From Thermosynechococcus sp. CL-1 (GTDB lineage: Bacteria > Cyanobacteriota > Cyanobacteriia > Thermosynechococcales > Thermosynechococcaceae), in the NCBI RefSeq assembly GCF_008386235.1, contig NZ_CP040671.1:1366001-1430000 (forward strand): 64,000 nt of DNA, in the 5' to 3' direction. The notes under the pieces were generated by a model that worked only from the letters and a program-made list of their open reading frames with translations, was not told where the DNA came from and ran no database searches. A program made the translations under genes and the position numbers. The first letter of the stretch is position 1; each line of letters starts with the position of its first letter. This document shows, piece after piece, positions 9,713 through 17,864 of the stretch.

Positions 9713-10256
9713 TATACGTTCCCGGTGTCAGTTGATTCAAGATGCCTGCGGGTAGGCTGTTTCCTGCTGGAATCCGGCCGTAGATGGTGAAGTCTTTGGG
9801 CAAGGCATTAGGTGCAGTGTACTCGACATCATTAGTGGCATCGCATCCCCAAATCCCCGTTGCTGCAGAATCTTTGTATACTCCATAGGGAAGACGGGCG
9901 GTACCACTGGCCATCTGGCGCTTGGGACTGGCGCAGGAAGACCCTGATGCAGAATTATTTCCTTGGCTCAGTTTGATAGTTGCTTGGGTCTTGGGTAAAC
10001 ACTGAACGCTGACTTTGCCTTGGGCATCTAGGGGCGTTGTTGCGTGGGCACCCAATGGAGAATAGGTGCCAAAGTTGATATTTTGAGTACCCGTAATTTT
10101 GCAAGCTGGGTTGACTTTTGCTTGAATCTGAATGTTAGCTGTTTGGGGCGAAGTTTGGGCTTTTGCCCTCTGTGCCATTAATAGAGGCAACACTCCCCCC
10201 GCAGCGGCAAGAAATAGACTGAGAAGAATCCGTTTGAGCAGGAATGAGAAAGTCAT
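9681..10256 (-). CDS. Spore coat U domain fimbrial subunit 2
   Basis: A secreted protein of about 191 residues with signal peptide MTFSFLLKRILLSLFLAAAG... cleaved near AKAQT. The mature part contains NINFGTYSPLGAHATTPLDA, two Cys pairs, TIYGRIPAGNSLPAG and a C-terminal strand VQVIVSF, all marks of spore-coat-U pilins. It is close to the neighbouring subunit at 10438-11028 (shared TSPQT after the signal, similar LNQLTPGTYxDTVQ end), so the two arose by tandem duplication. ATG 10256 was chosen because aaggggt lies seven bases upstream; an in-frame start at 10298 has no such site. It is probably a shaft subunit. Confidence 0.82.
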   Translation of the reverse strand: MTFSFLLKRILLSLFLAAAGGVLPLLMAQRAKAQTSPQTANIQIQAKVNPACKITGTQNINFGTYSPLGAHATTPLDAQGKVSVQCLPKTQATIKLSQGNNSASGSSCASPKRQMASGTARLPYGVYKDSAATGIWGCDATNDVEYTAPNALPKDFTIYGRIPAGNSLPAGILNQLTPGTYSDTVQVIVSF

Positions 10257-10437
10257 CGCCAAACCCCTTATGAGAACAACAAAAAGTTTACACTTCAATC
10301 TTTGATGTTACTCTGATACTGAATGTAGCAAACCTTTAGGGATGACTCGCGGTGAGCTTGCAACACACACTAGCAGTAACAATACTACAGCATACCCCCC
10401 TTGCCTACCGTGATTTCACGGAGGTTTTATCTTTCCT

Positions 10438-11028
10438 TTAGAAAGAAACAATAATCTGAACCGTATCGGTATAAGTACCCGGTGTCAGTTGATTCAGAGT
10501 CCCTAAAAGTGCAAGAGCTTGACCCGATGGGATGCGACCGTACACGATAATGTCTTTGACGCTAGCATTGGTCGCACTGTAGTCCACATCATTCAGGAAG
10601 TTACAGCCCCAAATGTCAAGAGGGGAGTAAGAACTATCCCGATACAAAAAATAAGGAAGGCGAGCAGAGCCAGAAGCCATACGCCGCAGCGGTACAAGAC
10701 AACTGGACAAAGCAGCAGGATAACTCCCCTGATTCAGCCGAATGGTTGCTTGGGTGCCCGGTAAGCATTGCACACTCACCTGACCTTGGGCATCTAGCGC
10801 TTGGGTGTAGTGGGTACCGAGGGGATCATAGGTGCCAAAGTTAATATCCTGAACGCCCTTAATCACACAGGCTGCCTTCACCGTCGCCTGAACGTTGATG
10901 TTACTGGTTTGAGGTGAAGTTTGAGCATGGGCGCGCTGAGCCGTTAGGAGTGGCAATAGACCACTGGCAGCAGTCAAAAATAAACTTATTGGGTAGAGCT
11001 TTAGCCTCAGAAAACAGGGGCGATGCAT
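10438..11028 (-). CDS. Spore coat U domain fimbrial subunit 1
   Basis: First gene of the minus-strand fimbrial operon. About 196 residues with a signal peptide (hydrophobic LYPISLFLTAASGLLPLLTA, cleavage near AHAQT). The mature part has DINFGTYDPLGTHYTQALDA, four Cys, VYGRIPSGQALA and the terminal TVQIIVSF strand. It is a probable major pilin of an archaic chaperone-usher fibre. ATG 11028 is favoured by gggag/gaagag upstream; an alternative ATG at 11052 lacks a site. A gap of about 180 bases separates it from the next subunit gene, which allows a separate promoter or differential expression. Confidence 0.82.
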   Translation of the reverse strand: MHRPCFLRLKLYPISLFLTAASGLLPLLTAQRAHAQTSPQTSNINVQATVKAACVIKGVQDINFGTYDPLGTHYTQALDAQGQVSVQCLPGTQATIRLNQGSYPAALSSCLVPLRRMASGSARLPYFLYRDSSYSPLDIWGCNFLNDVDYSATNASVKDIIVYGRIPSGQALALLGTLNQLTPGTYTDTVQIIVSF

Positions 11029-11052
11029 AAGACTCTTCTCCCAACAGTTCAT

Positions 11053-11422
11053 CAGTATTTTAATTGCTAGAGTGAAGCCTACAAATTGCTAATTATGATT
11101 ATGAATTTGGAGAGCACTCAGTCATGACTCGTAGGCCAAGCTTACGCAAGCCTAATGTGAAGGTGTGCGGCGAATTCACAATTGCAGCCGTTATAGGGAT
11201 GCTGTCAACCCTACACCACTTACAGGACTTATGAACAGAGAATTTTAACTACGCAACAAAAGTTAATCTAAAGATTGGCACCCCCAAGCGTCAGGATCAT
11301 CGTTGATGGCATGCGATCGCCATCGAAGGCAGTCTCAAAAATATTTTTGTAATGTTGATTGACCCCATTTTATTTGAGTGTATGCTAGTGCCTAGGAAAA
11401 TTTTGTAGCCCTTTGATTTGGA
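11053..11422. other. A+T-rich divergent intergenic region
   Basis: The region separates the fimbrial operon (minus) from a small membrane protein (plus) and should hold both promoters. It is visibly richer in A+T than its surroundings and includes one HIP1-like site (gcgatcgc near 11314). The only other notable item is the second copy of the 22-bp element at 11181-11202. No convincing open frame or RNA gene is seen. Confidence 0.5.
11181..11202 (+). repeat. 22-bp element, copy 2
   Basis: Matches bases 1973-1994 at 20 of 22 positions on the same strand; the inner ttatagggatgc is identical. Here it lies inside an intergenic region with no start codon next to it, about 220 bases before the membrane protein gene. 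Confidence 0.45.
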
Positions 11423-11818
11423 GTGATTGCTGTGTTGCCAGACTTGCCAAGTTTTGATGCTTTGCTTCAGAGTTTGCGTAATATTGACACCCTAACCGAG
11501 TGGGAAATGGCGGTTCTGGGCATTATTGTCATCGTGGTTGGCATTTCTCTAGGGAACTGGGTCTGGCCAAGGATTTTGCAGGGGCTATTTATTCTTCTGT
11601 ATCTTGGTGTAACTGCTATTCCCCTATTTTTGGTGGCGAACGGTATTCTACACCAGTGGCAAGATGTGGTCTTTAGCTGCCTAGTTATCGGCTTTTTGGG
11701 GTCAATCCCGTTACTCCCCTTTTTTGCTGTTTCCAGTATTCAGCGAAAAATAGATGGCCTCAAGCAACAGGTGAACACACCACCTGCATCAGCTCCTATT
11801 AATTTCGAAAGGGAGTGA
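11423..11818 (+). CDS. Small membrane protein, unknown function
   Basis: I do not recognise this protein. It has 131 residues with three hydrophobic helices (near residues 29-47, 51-70 and 82-102), a short polar N-terminus and a basic, then Pro/Ala-rich C-terminal tail (IQRKIDGLKQQVNTPPASAP). The start is a GTG at 11423 behind a tttgga stretch; another GTG three codons later is possible. It stands between the fimbrial operon and a decayed IS630 copy, on its own. An inner-membrane location is inferred from the helices. Confidence 0.55.
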   Translation: MIAVLPDLPSFDALLQSLRNIDTLTEWEMAVLGIIVIVVGISLGNWVWPRILQGLFILLYLGVTAIPLFLVANGILHQWQDVVFSCLVIGFLGSIPLLPFFAVSSIQRKIDGLKQQVNTPPASAPINFERE

Positions 11819-11839
11819 GATATTTTCAAGAGGGATAGG

Positions 11840-12750
11840 CTATACTCAAAGCATCATGAATGTTACTCAAGAATATGAGCTATAGCTTGGACTGACGAGA
11901 GCGGGTTGTCTCCTATATCAAGCAAGGTGGCAAAATCAGTGAAGCGACTCAAATTTTTCAGGTCAGTCGCGCCACCATCCATCGCTGGCTGAAGCGAGAG
12001 GATTTAGCCCCCACGGTTGTCCCCCGTCGTCCTTGGAAGCTGGATTGGGCGGCCTTAGCAGCGGATGTTGCTGCCCATCCCGATGACCGTTTAATCGACC
12101 GTGCCCAGCGATTTGGCGTCCAAGTTTCCACCATTAGTTACGCCCTCGCCCAGATGGGCATCACCCGAAAAAAAACAGATACGTTACCAAGAACGGTGTG
12201 AAGAAGAGCGGCAAGCGTATCAACAGCAGCTCAACACATGGGTAGAGAGCCATGGGGAGGAAACGGTGGTGTCTATCGATGAGACGGGGTTTGACTCTCG
12301 GGTGGCGTGTGAGTATGGGTAGTCAGCGCGAGGCCAACGAATTGATGGAGAGCGAGCGGGGAAGCGTCAGAAAAGAGAGAGTTGAGTCGCAGGACGGTAT
12401 AGACACCAGAAAGACTTCATCGCGCCGATGCTGTTTTCAGGATATTTGAATGCGGTAGGGTTTGTGAGCTGGCTGAGTCAATACTGTTTGTCAGCGTTAG
12501 AGAAACGTTCGTTGTTGATGATGGATAATGCACCGATTCATCCGAAAGGGGTGATTCAGGCAGTGGTGAAAGCGGCGGGTCACGAGGTGTTATTTTTACC
12601 GAAATACTCTCTTGATTTGAATGTGATTGAGCACGACTTCAGTGCGCTGAAGCGAGCGCGGATGTATGCAGGGTCAAACAGTTCGATTGATGAAGTGATT
12701 CGCAAGTATTGTGCTGGATAATGTCTCATTCTTTATTGGAATAGCTATAT
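11840..12750 (+). mobile_element. Decayed IS630-family insertion sequence
   Basis: The block holds one broken IS630-type transposase. The outer boundaries are approximate. The left edge (ggctatactcaaag) and the complement of the right edge (agctattccaataaag) look like degenerate inverted ends next to TA dinucleotides, as expected for this TA-targeting family, but the match is weak. No second copy is present in the window. Confidence 0.6.
11875..12721 (+). pseudogene. IS630-family transposase, multiply disrupted
   Basis: Translation from ATG 11875 gives MSYSLD, then a TGA at 11893-11895 where family members continue with LRERVV. The helix-turn-helix follows intact (VSYIKQGGKISEATQIFQVS, then RATIHRWLK). 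At an A8 run near 12169 the frame must shift to continue with KKQIRYQERCEEER. In-frame stops follow at 12320-12322 (after ACEYG) and 12383-12385. The DDE catalytic triad is still readable: SIDETG, LMMDNAPIH and LNVIEHDFSALKR. IS630 enzymes cut and paste DNA at TA sites; this copy cannot make a full enzyme because of three stops in addition to the shift. Confidence 0.85.
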
Positions 12751-12860
12751 GTTTTGAGCCTCAAGGGCAATCTACGGCATCTGTATTCTACTCAGTCTTG
12801 ACGGTGGGGTAGAGTGGTTGGCGCAGGCGGTGCGTTGCCATGCCATTGTCTGAGTATGCG

Positions 12861-12887
12861 TTTGCCCTGTGGGCAAAGACACAGGGC
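12861..12887 (+). promoter_or_regulatory. Two overlapping, mutually exclusive hairpins before cysA
   Basis: TTTGCCC (12861-12867) pairs perfectly with GGGCAAA (12871-12877). The alternative is GCCCTGTG (12864-12871) with CACAGGGC (12880-12887), also perfect over eight pairs. Both cannot form together. The element ends 51 bases before the cysA start. It could be an attenuator-like leader or simply a chance structure left by the nearby IS element. Confidence 0.35.
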
Positions 12888-12938
12888 TTCAAAACTACGG
12901 TAATCTTATAGAGAAACTAGAGTATTGCTAGCAGTGCT

Positions 12939-13949
12939 ATGGGCATCACTATTGAAAACGTTTCTAAGTCCTTTGGCTCCTTTCAAGCGGTCAAGCAGGT
13001 GGATTTGGATATTGCCAGTGGCTCTTTGGTGGCGCTGTTGGGGCCTTCAGGTTCCGGCAAATCAACCTTACTGCGGCTGATTGCGGGTTTAGAGATGCCC
13101 GACACTGGCCGAATTCTGCTCACGGGCAAGGACGCCACCTATCAAAGTGTCCAAGAACGTAATATTGGCTTCGTCTTTCAGCACTATGCCCTTTTTAAGC
13201 ACATGACTGTGCGCCAAAATATCGCCTTTGGCCTAGAGCTGCGCAAGGTGCCCCGTGCCAAGATCAAAGCTCGGGTTGAGGAGTTGCTCGAGTTGGTGCA
13301 GTTGGGTGGCTTGGGCGATCGCTACCCCTCTCAGCTCTCTGGGGGACAACGCCAGCGGGTGGCTCTTGCCCGTGCCCTTGCCGTAGAACCCAAGGTGCTA
13401 TTGCTGGATGAACCCTTTGGTGCCCTCGATGCCAAGGTACGTAAGGAACTGCGAGCATGGCTACGCCACCTCCACGATGATGTCCATGTGACAACGGTCT
13501 TCGTGACCCATGACCAAGAGGAGGCTATGGAAGTCGCGGATCAAATTGTTGTCATGAACAAAGGCCAAGTGGAGCAGGTGGGCACCCCCGCTGAAATTTA
13601 CGACCATCCCGCTAGCCCCTTTGTGATGAGCTTTATTGGCCCTGTGAACGTCTTGCGCTCCCGCGTCTTTCAGCAAAGCGAAGGCACGGCTGCCCACTGC
13701 GATATTTTTCTGCGCCCGCGCGACATCATCATTGAGACGAGTCCCAATGGTAACACCGTCTCAGCTCGCATTCACCGCATCATTCACTTGGGTTGGGAAA
13801 TTCAGGTGGAACTGCGCCTAGATGATGGACAGGAGCTGATGGCTCACCTATCGCGAGAGCGATTTGACGAGCTGCGCCTTGAACCCCAACAGCAGGTCTT
13901 TATTAAGCCAAGGGAGGCAAAGTCCTTTCCCCTTTACTACAGTATTTAG
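12939..13949 (+). CDS. cysA: Sulfate/thiosulfate ABC transporter ATPase
   Basis: CysA energises sulfate uptake with the CysTW permease and a sulfate-binding protein. The 336-residue sequence has Walker A (GPSGSGKST, about residues 36-44), the Q-loop (FVFQHYALF), the ABC signature [16 protein letters not shown], Walker B ([11 protein letters not shown]) and the switch His in [11 protein letters not shown]. After residue 240 comes a regulatory TOBE-like domain ([11 protein letters not shown]). The long similarity to cyanobacterial CysA favours sulfate over other anions. No permease or binding protein is adjacent, so the gene stands apart from its partners. An unusual leader with two alternative hairpins lies upstream. 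Confidence 0.88.
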   Translation: MGITIENVSKSFGSFQAVKQVDLDIASGSLVALLGPSGSGKSTLLRLIAGLEMPDTGRILLTGKDATYQSVQERNIGFVFQHYALFKHMTVRQNIAFGLELRKVPRAKIKARVEELLELVQLGGLGDRYPSQLSGGQRQRVALARALAVEPKVLLLDEPFGALDAKVRKELRAWLRHLHDDVHVTTVFVTHDQEEAMEVADQIVVMNKGQVEQVGTPAEIYDHPASPFVMSFIGPVNVLRSRVFQQSEGTAAHCDIFLRPRDIIIETSPNGNTVSARIHRIIHLGWEIQVELRLDDGQELMAHLSRERFDELRLEPQQQVFIKPREAKSFPLYYSI

Positions 13950-14017
13950 GCACCAAAAAATCCGTTCATCCCTTGAACAAAGGGGGTCAAACTTGCTATG
14001 CTAACAAAGCAACGCAA

Positions 14018-14089
14018 TGGGGTGTCGCCAAGCGGTAAGGCAGCGGGTTTTGGTCCCGCCATTCGGGGGTTCGAATCCTCCCGCCCCAG
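14018..14089 (+). tRNA. tRNA-Gln (anticodon TTG)
   Basis: A 72-base cloverleaf. The acceptor arm TGGGGTG pairs with CGCCCCA (one G-T pair) followed by discriminator G. The anticodon stem GCGGG/CCCGC encloses loop TTTTGGT, giving anticodon TTG. The T-arm has the standard GGTTCGAATCC. CCA is not encoded. It lies between cysA and a HAD hydrolase gene on the same strand. Confidence 0.95.
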
Positions 14090-14106
14090 TTAGGTTATAG
14101 ACATCA

Positions 14107-14889
14107 ATGCCAAGAATATTACCTTCATTACTGGCCTTAGATTTTGATGGCGTCCTCTGCAACGGCCTGCGAGAATATTTTCAAACCAGTTGGCAGGTGT
14201 ATCAGCAGGTGTGGCCTGAGCAGCCCCTTGTGCTTTCCCTAGAGGAACTAGAAAGGCAATTTGGTCAATTGCGCCCTGTGATTACGGTGGGTTGGGAAAT
14301 GCCGCTCCTGTTGCGAGCAATTGTTGAAGGCACCTCTACTCAAGAGATTCTCCAAAACTGGCCAAAGGTGCGCGATCGCCTACTTGCTACCTACCATCTC
14401 ACTGCCACCGATTTGGGAGAACGAGTGGACGGCCTGCGCGATCGCTGGATTGCAACGGACTGGCAAAGCTGGCTGGCGCTCCATGACTTTTATGACGGTG
14501 TCGTAGCCGCTTTGCAACGCTGGCAGACTCAAGGTCAACCCCTCGCCATTGTCACCACCAAGGAGCAGCGCTTTGTTACGTATTTGCTAGAGCAAGCGGG
14601 CATCTCCTTTCCCCCAAGGGCGATCTATGGCAAAGACCAACAGCAGCCAAAACCTGTGATTCTTGAGGCGCTGCAGTCAACCTATGGTGCTCCCCTGTGG
14701 TTTGTTGAGGATCGCCTCGGGGCACTGTTACAGGTTGCGGCTACACCGGAACTAGAGGAAACAGAACTCTTCTTGGCGACATGGGGCTATACCACTGCTG
14801 GCGATCGCGCCCAAGCCGAGGCACATCCGCGCATCCATCTCCTCAGCCGAGAACAATTTTGTGAATTTCCCCACTGGCTTTGCCCCTAA
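14107..14889 (+). CDS. HAD-superfamily hydrolase
   Basis: A soluble protein of 260 residues. Motif I is LALDFDGVLCNG (about residues 8-19) with the nucleophile and acid/base Asp pair; motif II is IVTTKEQR; the motif III Lys lies in AIYGKDQQQPKP and the acidic motif IV is WFVEDRLG. The helical insert after motif I is that of phosphoglycolate-phosphatase-like (C1 cap) members. The substrate cannot be read from sequence. The gene lies between tRNA-Gln and tRNA-Lys and starts 17 bases after the tRNA-Gln. Confidence 0.82.
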   Translation: MPRILPSLLALDFDGVLCNGLREYFQTSWQVYQQVWPEQPLVLSLEELERQFGQLRPVITVGWEMPLLLRAIVEGTSTQEILQNWPKVRDRLLATYHLTATDLGERVDGLRDRWIATDWQSWLALHDFYDGVVAALQRWQTQGQPLAIVTTKEQRFVTYLLEQAGISFPPRAIYGKDQQQPKPVILEALQSTYGAPLWFVEDRLGALLQVAATPELEETELFLATWGYTTAGDRAQAEAHPRIHLLSREQFCEFPHWLCP

Positions 14890-14943
14890 CCCCTTGTCTT
14901 TCAAGGTGGTTTTCTCTATACTGGAAAAGCTGCGCAACAGCGC

Positions 14944-15015
14944 GGGTCGCTAGCTCAGCGGTAGAGCACTCGGCTTTTAACCGATTGGTCTTGGGTTCGA
15001 ATCCCAGGCGACCCA
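14944..15015 (+). tRNA. tRNA-Lys (anticodon TTT)
   Basis: A 72-base cloverleaf. Acceptor GGGTCGC pairs with GCGACCC, discriminator A. The anticodon loop CTTTTAA gives anticodon TTT. D-arm AGCTCAGCGGTAGAGC and T-arm GGGTTCGAATCCC are standard. CCA is not encoded. It converges with vipp1, which ends seven bases further on. Confidence 0.96.
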
Positions 15016-15021
15016 TTCCAA

Positions 15022-15867
15022 CTAGCTATCCAATAGCCGGCGGAGTTCTGCCATATCGTCATCAATAGATTTACTCTGAGAGGATGAACTGGGGCGTGGT
15101 GCGTCCTGCACTTCGGGAGTAGAGACGTTGATATTAATATTTAACTGACTGCTGCCACTGGAGGTCTGGGGGAGTGTCCCCGCGGAGGAAGCATCGGGCA
15201 ACAAGCCCATCTGCCGCTTCATTTCCAGCAGTTCAAATTCCACATCCTGTTTGTTGGCGCTGCTTTGGAGCGCTTGGAATTTACTTTCGAGAGTATCGCC
15301 ACTCAGTTCAGCGATCGCTTGGGAGCGGGCTTCCATTTGCAGGACTTTATCTTCCATACGCTCAAATGCCGCCATCGCATTGGAGGTGCCCACCTTGCTG
15401 ACCGCTTGATGAATCTGCTCAGAGGCTTTGGCTGCCCGGACACGCGCTTTGAGCATTTCCTTCTTCGTTTTCGCCTCAGAAATTTTGCTTTCAAGGGCGG
15501 TCAAGTTGTCCTTAAGGGTTTTTACTTGGACTGCCATTTGATCCACTTGGGCTTTAAGGGCGGCAGCGGTATCTGCGGCAGTTTTCTTACGGTTCAAGGC
15601 TTCCAACGCGAGGGCTTCATCTCCTCTACTGAGGGCAAGGCGTGCCCGCTCTTCCCACTGTTGGGAATCCTTAAGATTTTGGGCGTACTGCTGCTCTAGT
15701 CGTTTCTGAGCAGCAATGGCTTGAGCAACGGCTTGGCGTAACTTCACCAAGTCGGCATTCATATCAATAATCGTTTGCTCAAGGATTTTTTCTGGATCTT
15801 CAGCAGCACTGACAATGGCATTGAGATTAGAGCGAATCACCATGCCGACACGATCAAGTAAACCCAT
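15022..15867 (-). CDS. vipp1: Vipp1/IM30 (PspA family) thylakoid membrane protein
   Basis: Vipp1 forms ESCRT-III-like oligomers on thylakoid and plasma membranes and is needed for thylakoid maintenance. The 281-residue protein starts MGLLDRVGMVIRSNLNAIV, the amphipathic membrane-binding helix, followed by a long coiled-coil core up to about residue 215. A Gly/Ser/Thr linker then leads to a C-terminal helix ending SIDDDMAELRRLLDS; this extension distinguishes Vipp1 from PspA. ATG 15867 was chosen since the helix begins there; the frame also opens five codons earlier. It converges with tRNA-Lys. Confidence 0.93.
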   Translation of the reverse strand: MGLLDRVGMVIRSNLNAIVSAAEDPEKILEQTIIDMNADLVKLRQAVAQAIAAQKRLEQQYAQNLKDSQQWEERARLALSRGDEALALEALNRKKTAADTAAALKAQVDQMAVQVKTLKDNLTALESKISEAKTKKEMLKARVRAAKASEQIHQAVSKVGTSNAMAAFERMEDKVLQMEARSQAIAELSGDTLESKFQALQSSANKQDVEFELLEMKRQMGLLPDASSAGTLPQTSSGSSQLNININVSTPEVQDAPRPSSSSQSKSIDDDMAELRRLLDS

Positions 15868-15914
15868 GCTTTGCCTCGTCAATAACTCGCTGACTCTACT
15901 CTAGCGCATGCCCT

Positions 15915-16694
15915 CTACATCCCCATGATGCAGTAGCCCGAATCCACATAAAGAATTTGACCAGTGATGCCACTGGCTAGATCGCTGGCAAGAAAAGCTG
16001 CTGTGTTGCCCACCTCTGTTTGGGTCACCGTGCGCCGCAACGGAGCCGTGGCTTCCACATGGTGGATCATATCGAGAATGCCCCCTACTGCTGAGGAGGC
16101 CAAGGTGCGAATTGGACCAGCGGAGATACCATTGACACGGATCTTCTGAGGCCCCAATTCTGCCGCGAGGTAGCGCACATTCATTTCTAGGGCTGCCTTG
16201 GCAATCCCCATGACATTGTAGTTCGGCACAACCCGCACACCCCCCAAATAAGTCAGGGTAATGATTGACCCGCCGTTGGTCATCAATGGTTTAGCGGCAC
16301 GGCTGAGAGAGATCAGGGAGTAGGCACTGATGTCGAGAGCGAGATTAAAGCCTTCAAGGGAGACGGCGGAAAAGTCACCACTGAGATCTTCTTTTTGGGC
16401 AAAGGCCAAACAGTGAATCAAAATATCTAAGCCACCCCAAGTAGAGGCAATGGCAGCAAAGGCTTCGTCAATTTGTTGAGGTTGCTGCACATCTAGGGGT
16501 AAAAGCAGTTTGGGGTCTAAAGGAGCAGTCAGTTCCTCGACCTTTTGCTTCAGCTTTCCCCGCTCGTCGGGAAGATACGTCACTGCCAGTTCAGCACCTG
16601 CTGCATGGAGCTGTTGGGCAATCCCCCAAGCAATGGAGCGATTATTGGCAATGCCGGTCACAAGGGCGCGTTTTCCCGATAGGTCTAGGAGCAT
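15915..16694 (-). CDS. fabI: Enoyl-ACP reductase [NADH]
   Basis: FabI reduces trans-2-enoyl-ACP in the last step of each fatty acid elongation cycle. The 259-residue protein shows the FabI version of the short-chain dehydrogenase fold: GKRALVTGIANNRSIAWG at the nucleotide site, and the active-site YxxxxxxK arrangement in SIITLTYLGGVRVVPNYNVMGIAKAALE (split here as TYLGG...YNVMGIAKA). The C-terminal LASDLASGITGQILYVDSGY is conserved. Length is normal. It lies 47 bases upstream of vipp1 in the same direction but the distance and the different role do not demand an operon. Confidence 0.95.
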   Translation of the reverse strand: MLLDLSGKRALVTGIANNRSIAWGIAQQLHAAGAELAVTYLPDERGKLKQKVEELTAPLDPKLLLPLDVQQPQQIDEAFAAIASTWGGLDILIHCLAFAQKEDLSGDFSAVSLEGFNLALDISAYSLISLSRAAKPLMTNGGSIITLTYLGGVRVVPNYNVMGIAKAALEMNVRYLAAELGPQKIRVNGISAGPIRTLASSAVGGILDMIHHVEATAPLRRTVTQTEVGNTAAFLASDLASGITGQILYVDSGYCIMGM

Positions 16695-16751
16695 AGGTAC
16701 AGCCAGTGTGAATGATCTAACCCTCTGATCGTACCAGAGGGGCTGCTGCCT

Positions 16752-17825
16752 TTAGCGCCAGCGTAGGACTTGGGTTTTCAAGGGGTTGACAAATTCCCGT
16801 CCCTCTTGGGTGGCTTTCTCGTACTCCCGCTTAAGCTGGTAATACCATTTAGCTTGGTAATCGGCCTCTTTGATAAGCGTCAACGGTGGCTTGTACTTTA
16901 GGCCTTCGCTTTGCTTGGCCACAATGCGCAAATCTTGGTTGAGAAATTCCCGCGCTAAGGGAGCCAGTAAGGGTTTCAGGGGGGCGAGCCATGGAAAGGT
17001 CCAGTAGTAGGTGGCGGTGAGTTCAGTTTCCTGATCGTTGATGGGGGTGAGGGTAATCAGAAAACAAAAGGTGTGGCGATCGCTATAGTTGGTTTCGATG
17101 CGAATCCCCGGCAGCCGATAGATAATTTCCACCTCAGGATGGCCACCTAAAATATGGTGTGCCCACGACTTGCGCAACAGGGGATGGCGGCGCATGGTAA
17201 AGCCATAGGGCGACGGATCAAAGGTTTTTGCCTTCTCAAAGAGCTTGCCCCGCTTGCGCCACCACCACGCCCCATGGACAAAGGGCGCATGGGAGGGATC
17301 CATAAAGTTAATAAACACCTGATCCAAATGTCCCGGAAAGATGAATTTTTGCACCGCTTGAGGTTGGGTCTCGGCGCTAAATCCGGGCACAAGGGGCACC
17401 TCTAGGGTCGGTTCACTGACATCACGCTCATTGGCTGGGAAAAAAATCCAGAGATTGCCCTGCACCTCGCGTACGGGATAACTCAACACACCAAAGTGCT
17501 TGAGATCCACATCACTATCACTGGTCAGGGAGGGAATCAGCGTACAGTGGCCGTGGGCATTGAAGCGCCAGCCGTGGTAGGGGCACTCCACCTCTTCCCC
17601 ATCAAAGTGACCATAGTGTAGGGGAATGCCACGGTGAGGGCAGAGATTGCGCAGCGCAAAGGGCTTGCCTGAAGTGGTACGGCAGAAGAGAATAGGCTCC
17701 CCTAAAAGCACCTTGGCTTGGCAGCGACCCGGCTTGAGGTCAGCGGCTGGCAGGCCATAGTACCAGATATTGCGTAAGAAACTACTACCCTCATGGAGGG
17801 AGAATGAAGTGCTGCTGGAGTTCAT
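16752..17825 (-). CDS. Rieske-type aromatic ring-hydroxylating oxygenase alpha subunit
   Basis: A protein of 357 residues. The Rieske [2Fe-2S] ligands are CPHRG (about residue 63) and CPYHGW (about residue 81). The mononuclear iron site is in NFMDPSHAPFVHG (Asp and two His, about residues 175-187). This is the domain order of the PaO/Tic55/CAO-like oxygenases of phototrophs, but no C-terminal membrane helices are evident. The substrate is unknown; a pigment or other aromatic lipid is possible. It starts 40 bases after the ycf48 stop on the same strand, in the position where many cyanobacteria carry psbEFLJ. Confidence 0.8.
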   Translation of the reverse strand: MNSSSTSFSLHEGSSFLRNIWYYGLPAADLKPGRCQAKVLLGEPILFCRTTSGKPFALRNLCPHRGIPLHYGHFDGEEVECPYHGWRFNAHGHCTLIPSLTSDSDVDLKHFGVLSYPVREVQGNLWIFFPANERDVSEPTLEVPLVPGFSAETQPQAVQKFIFPGHLDQVFINFMDPSHAPFVHGAWWWRKRGKLFEKAKTFDPSPYGFTMRRHPLLRKSWAHHILGGHPEVEIIYRLPGIRIETNYSDRHTFCFLITLTPINDQETELTATYYWTFPWLAPLKPLLAPLAREFLNQDLRIVAKQSEGLKYKPPLTLIKEADYQAKWYYQLKREYEKATQEGREFVNPLKTQVLRWR

Positions 17826-17864
17826 AACCAGACTCTACCAGATGCTCGGCAGTTATTTTCTACG

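Noticed and set aside
11875-12721. Programmed frameshift to rescue the IS630 transposase
   Set aside because: One shift at the A8 run could be programmed, but three additional in-frame stops (11893, 12320, 12383) still break the protein.
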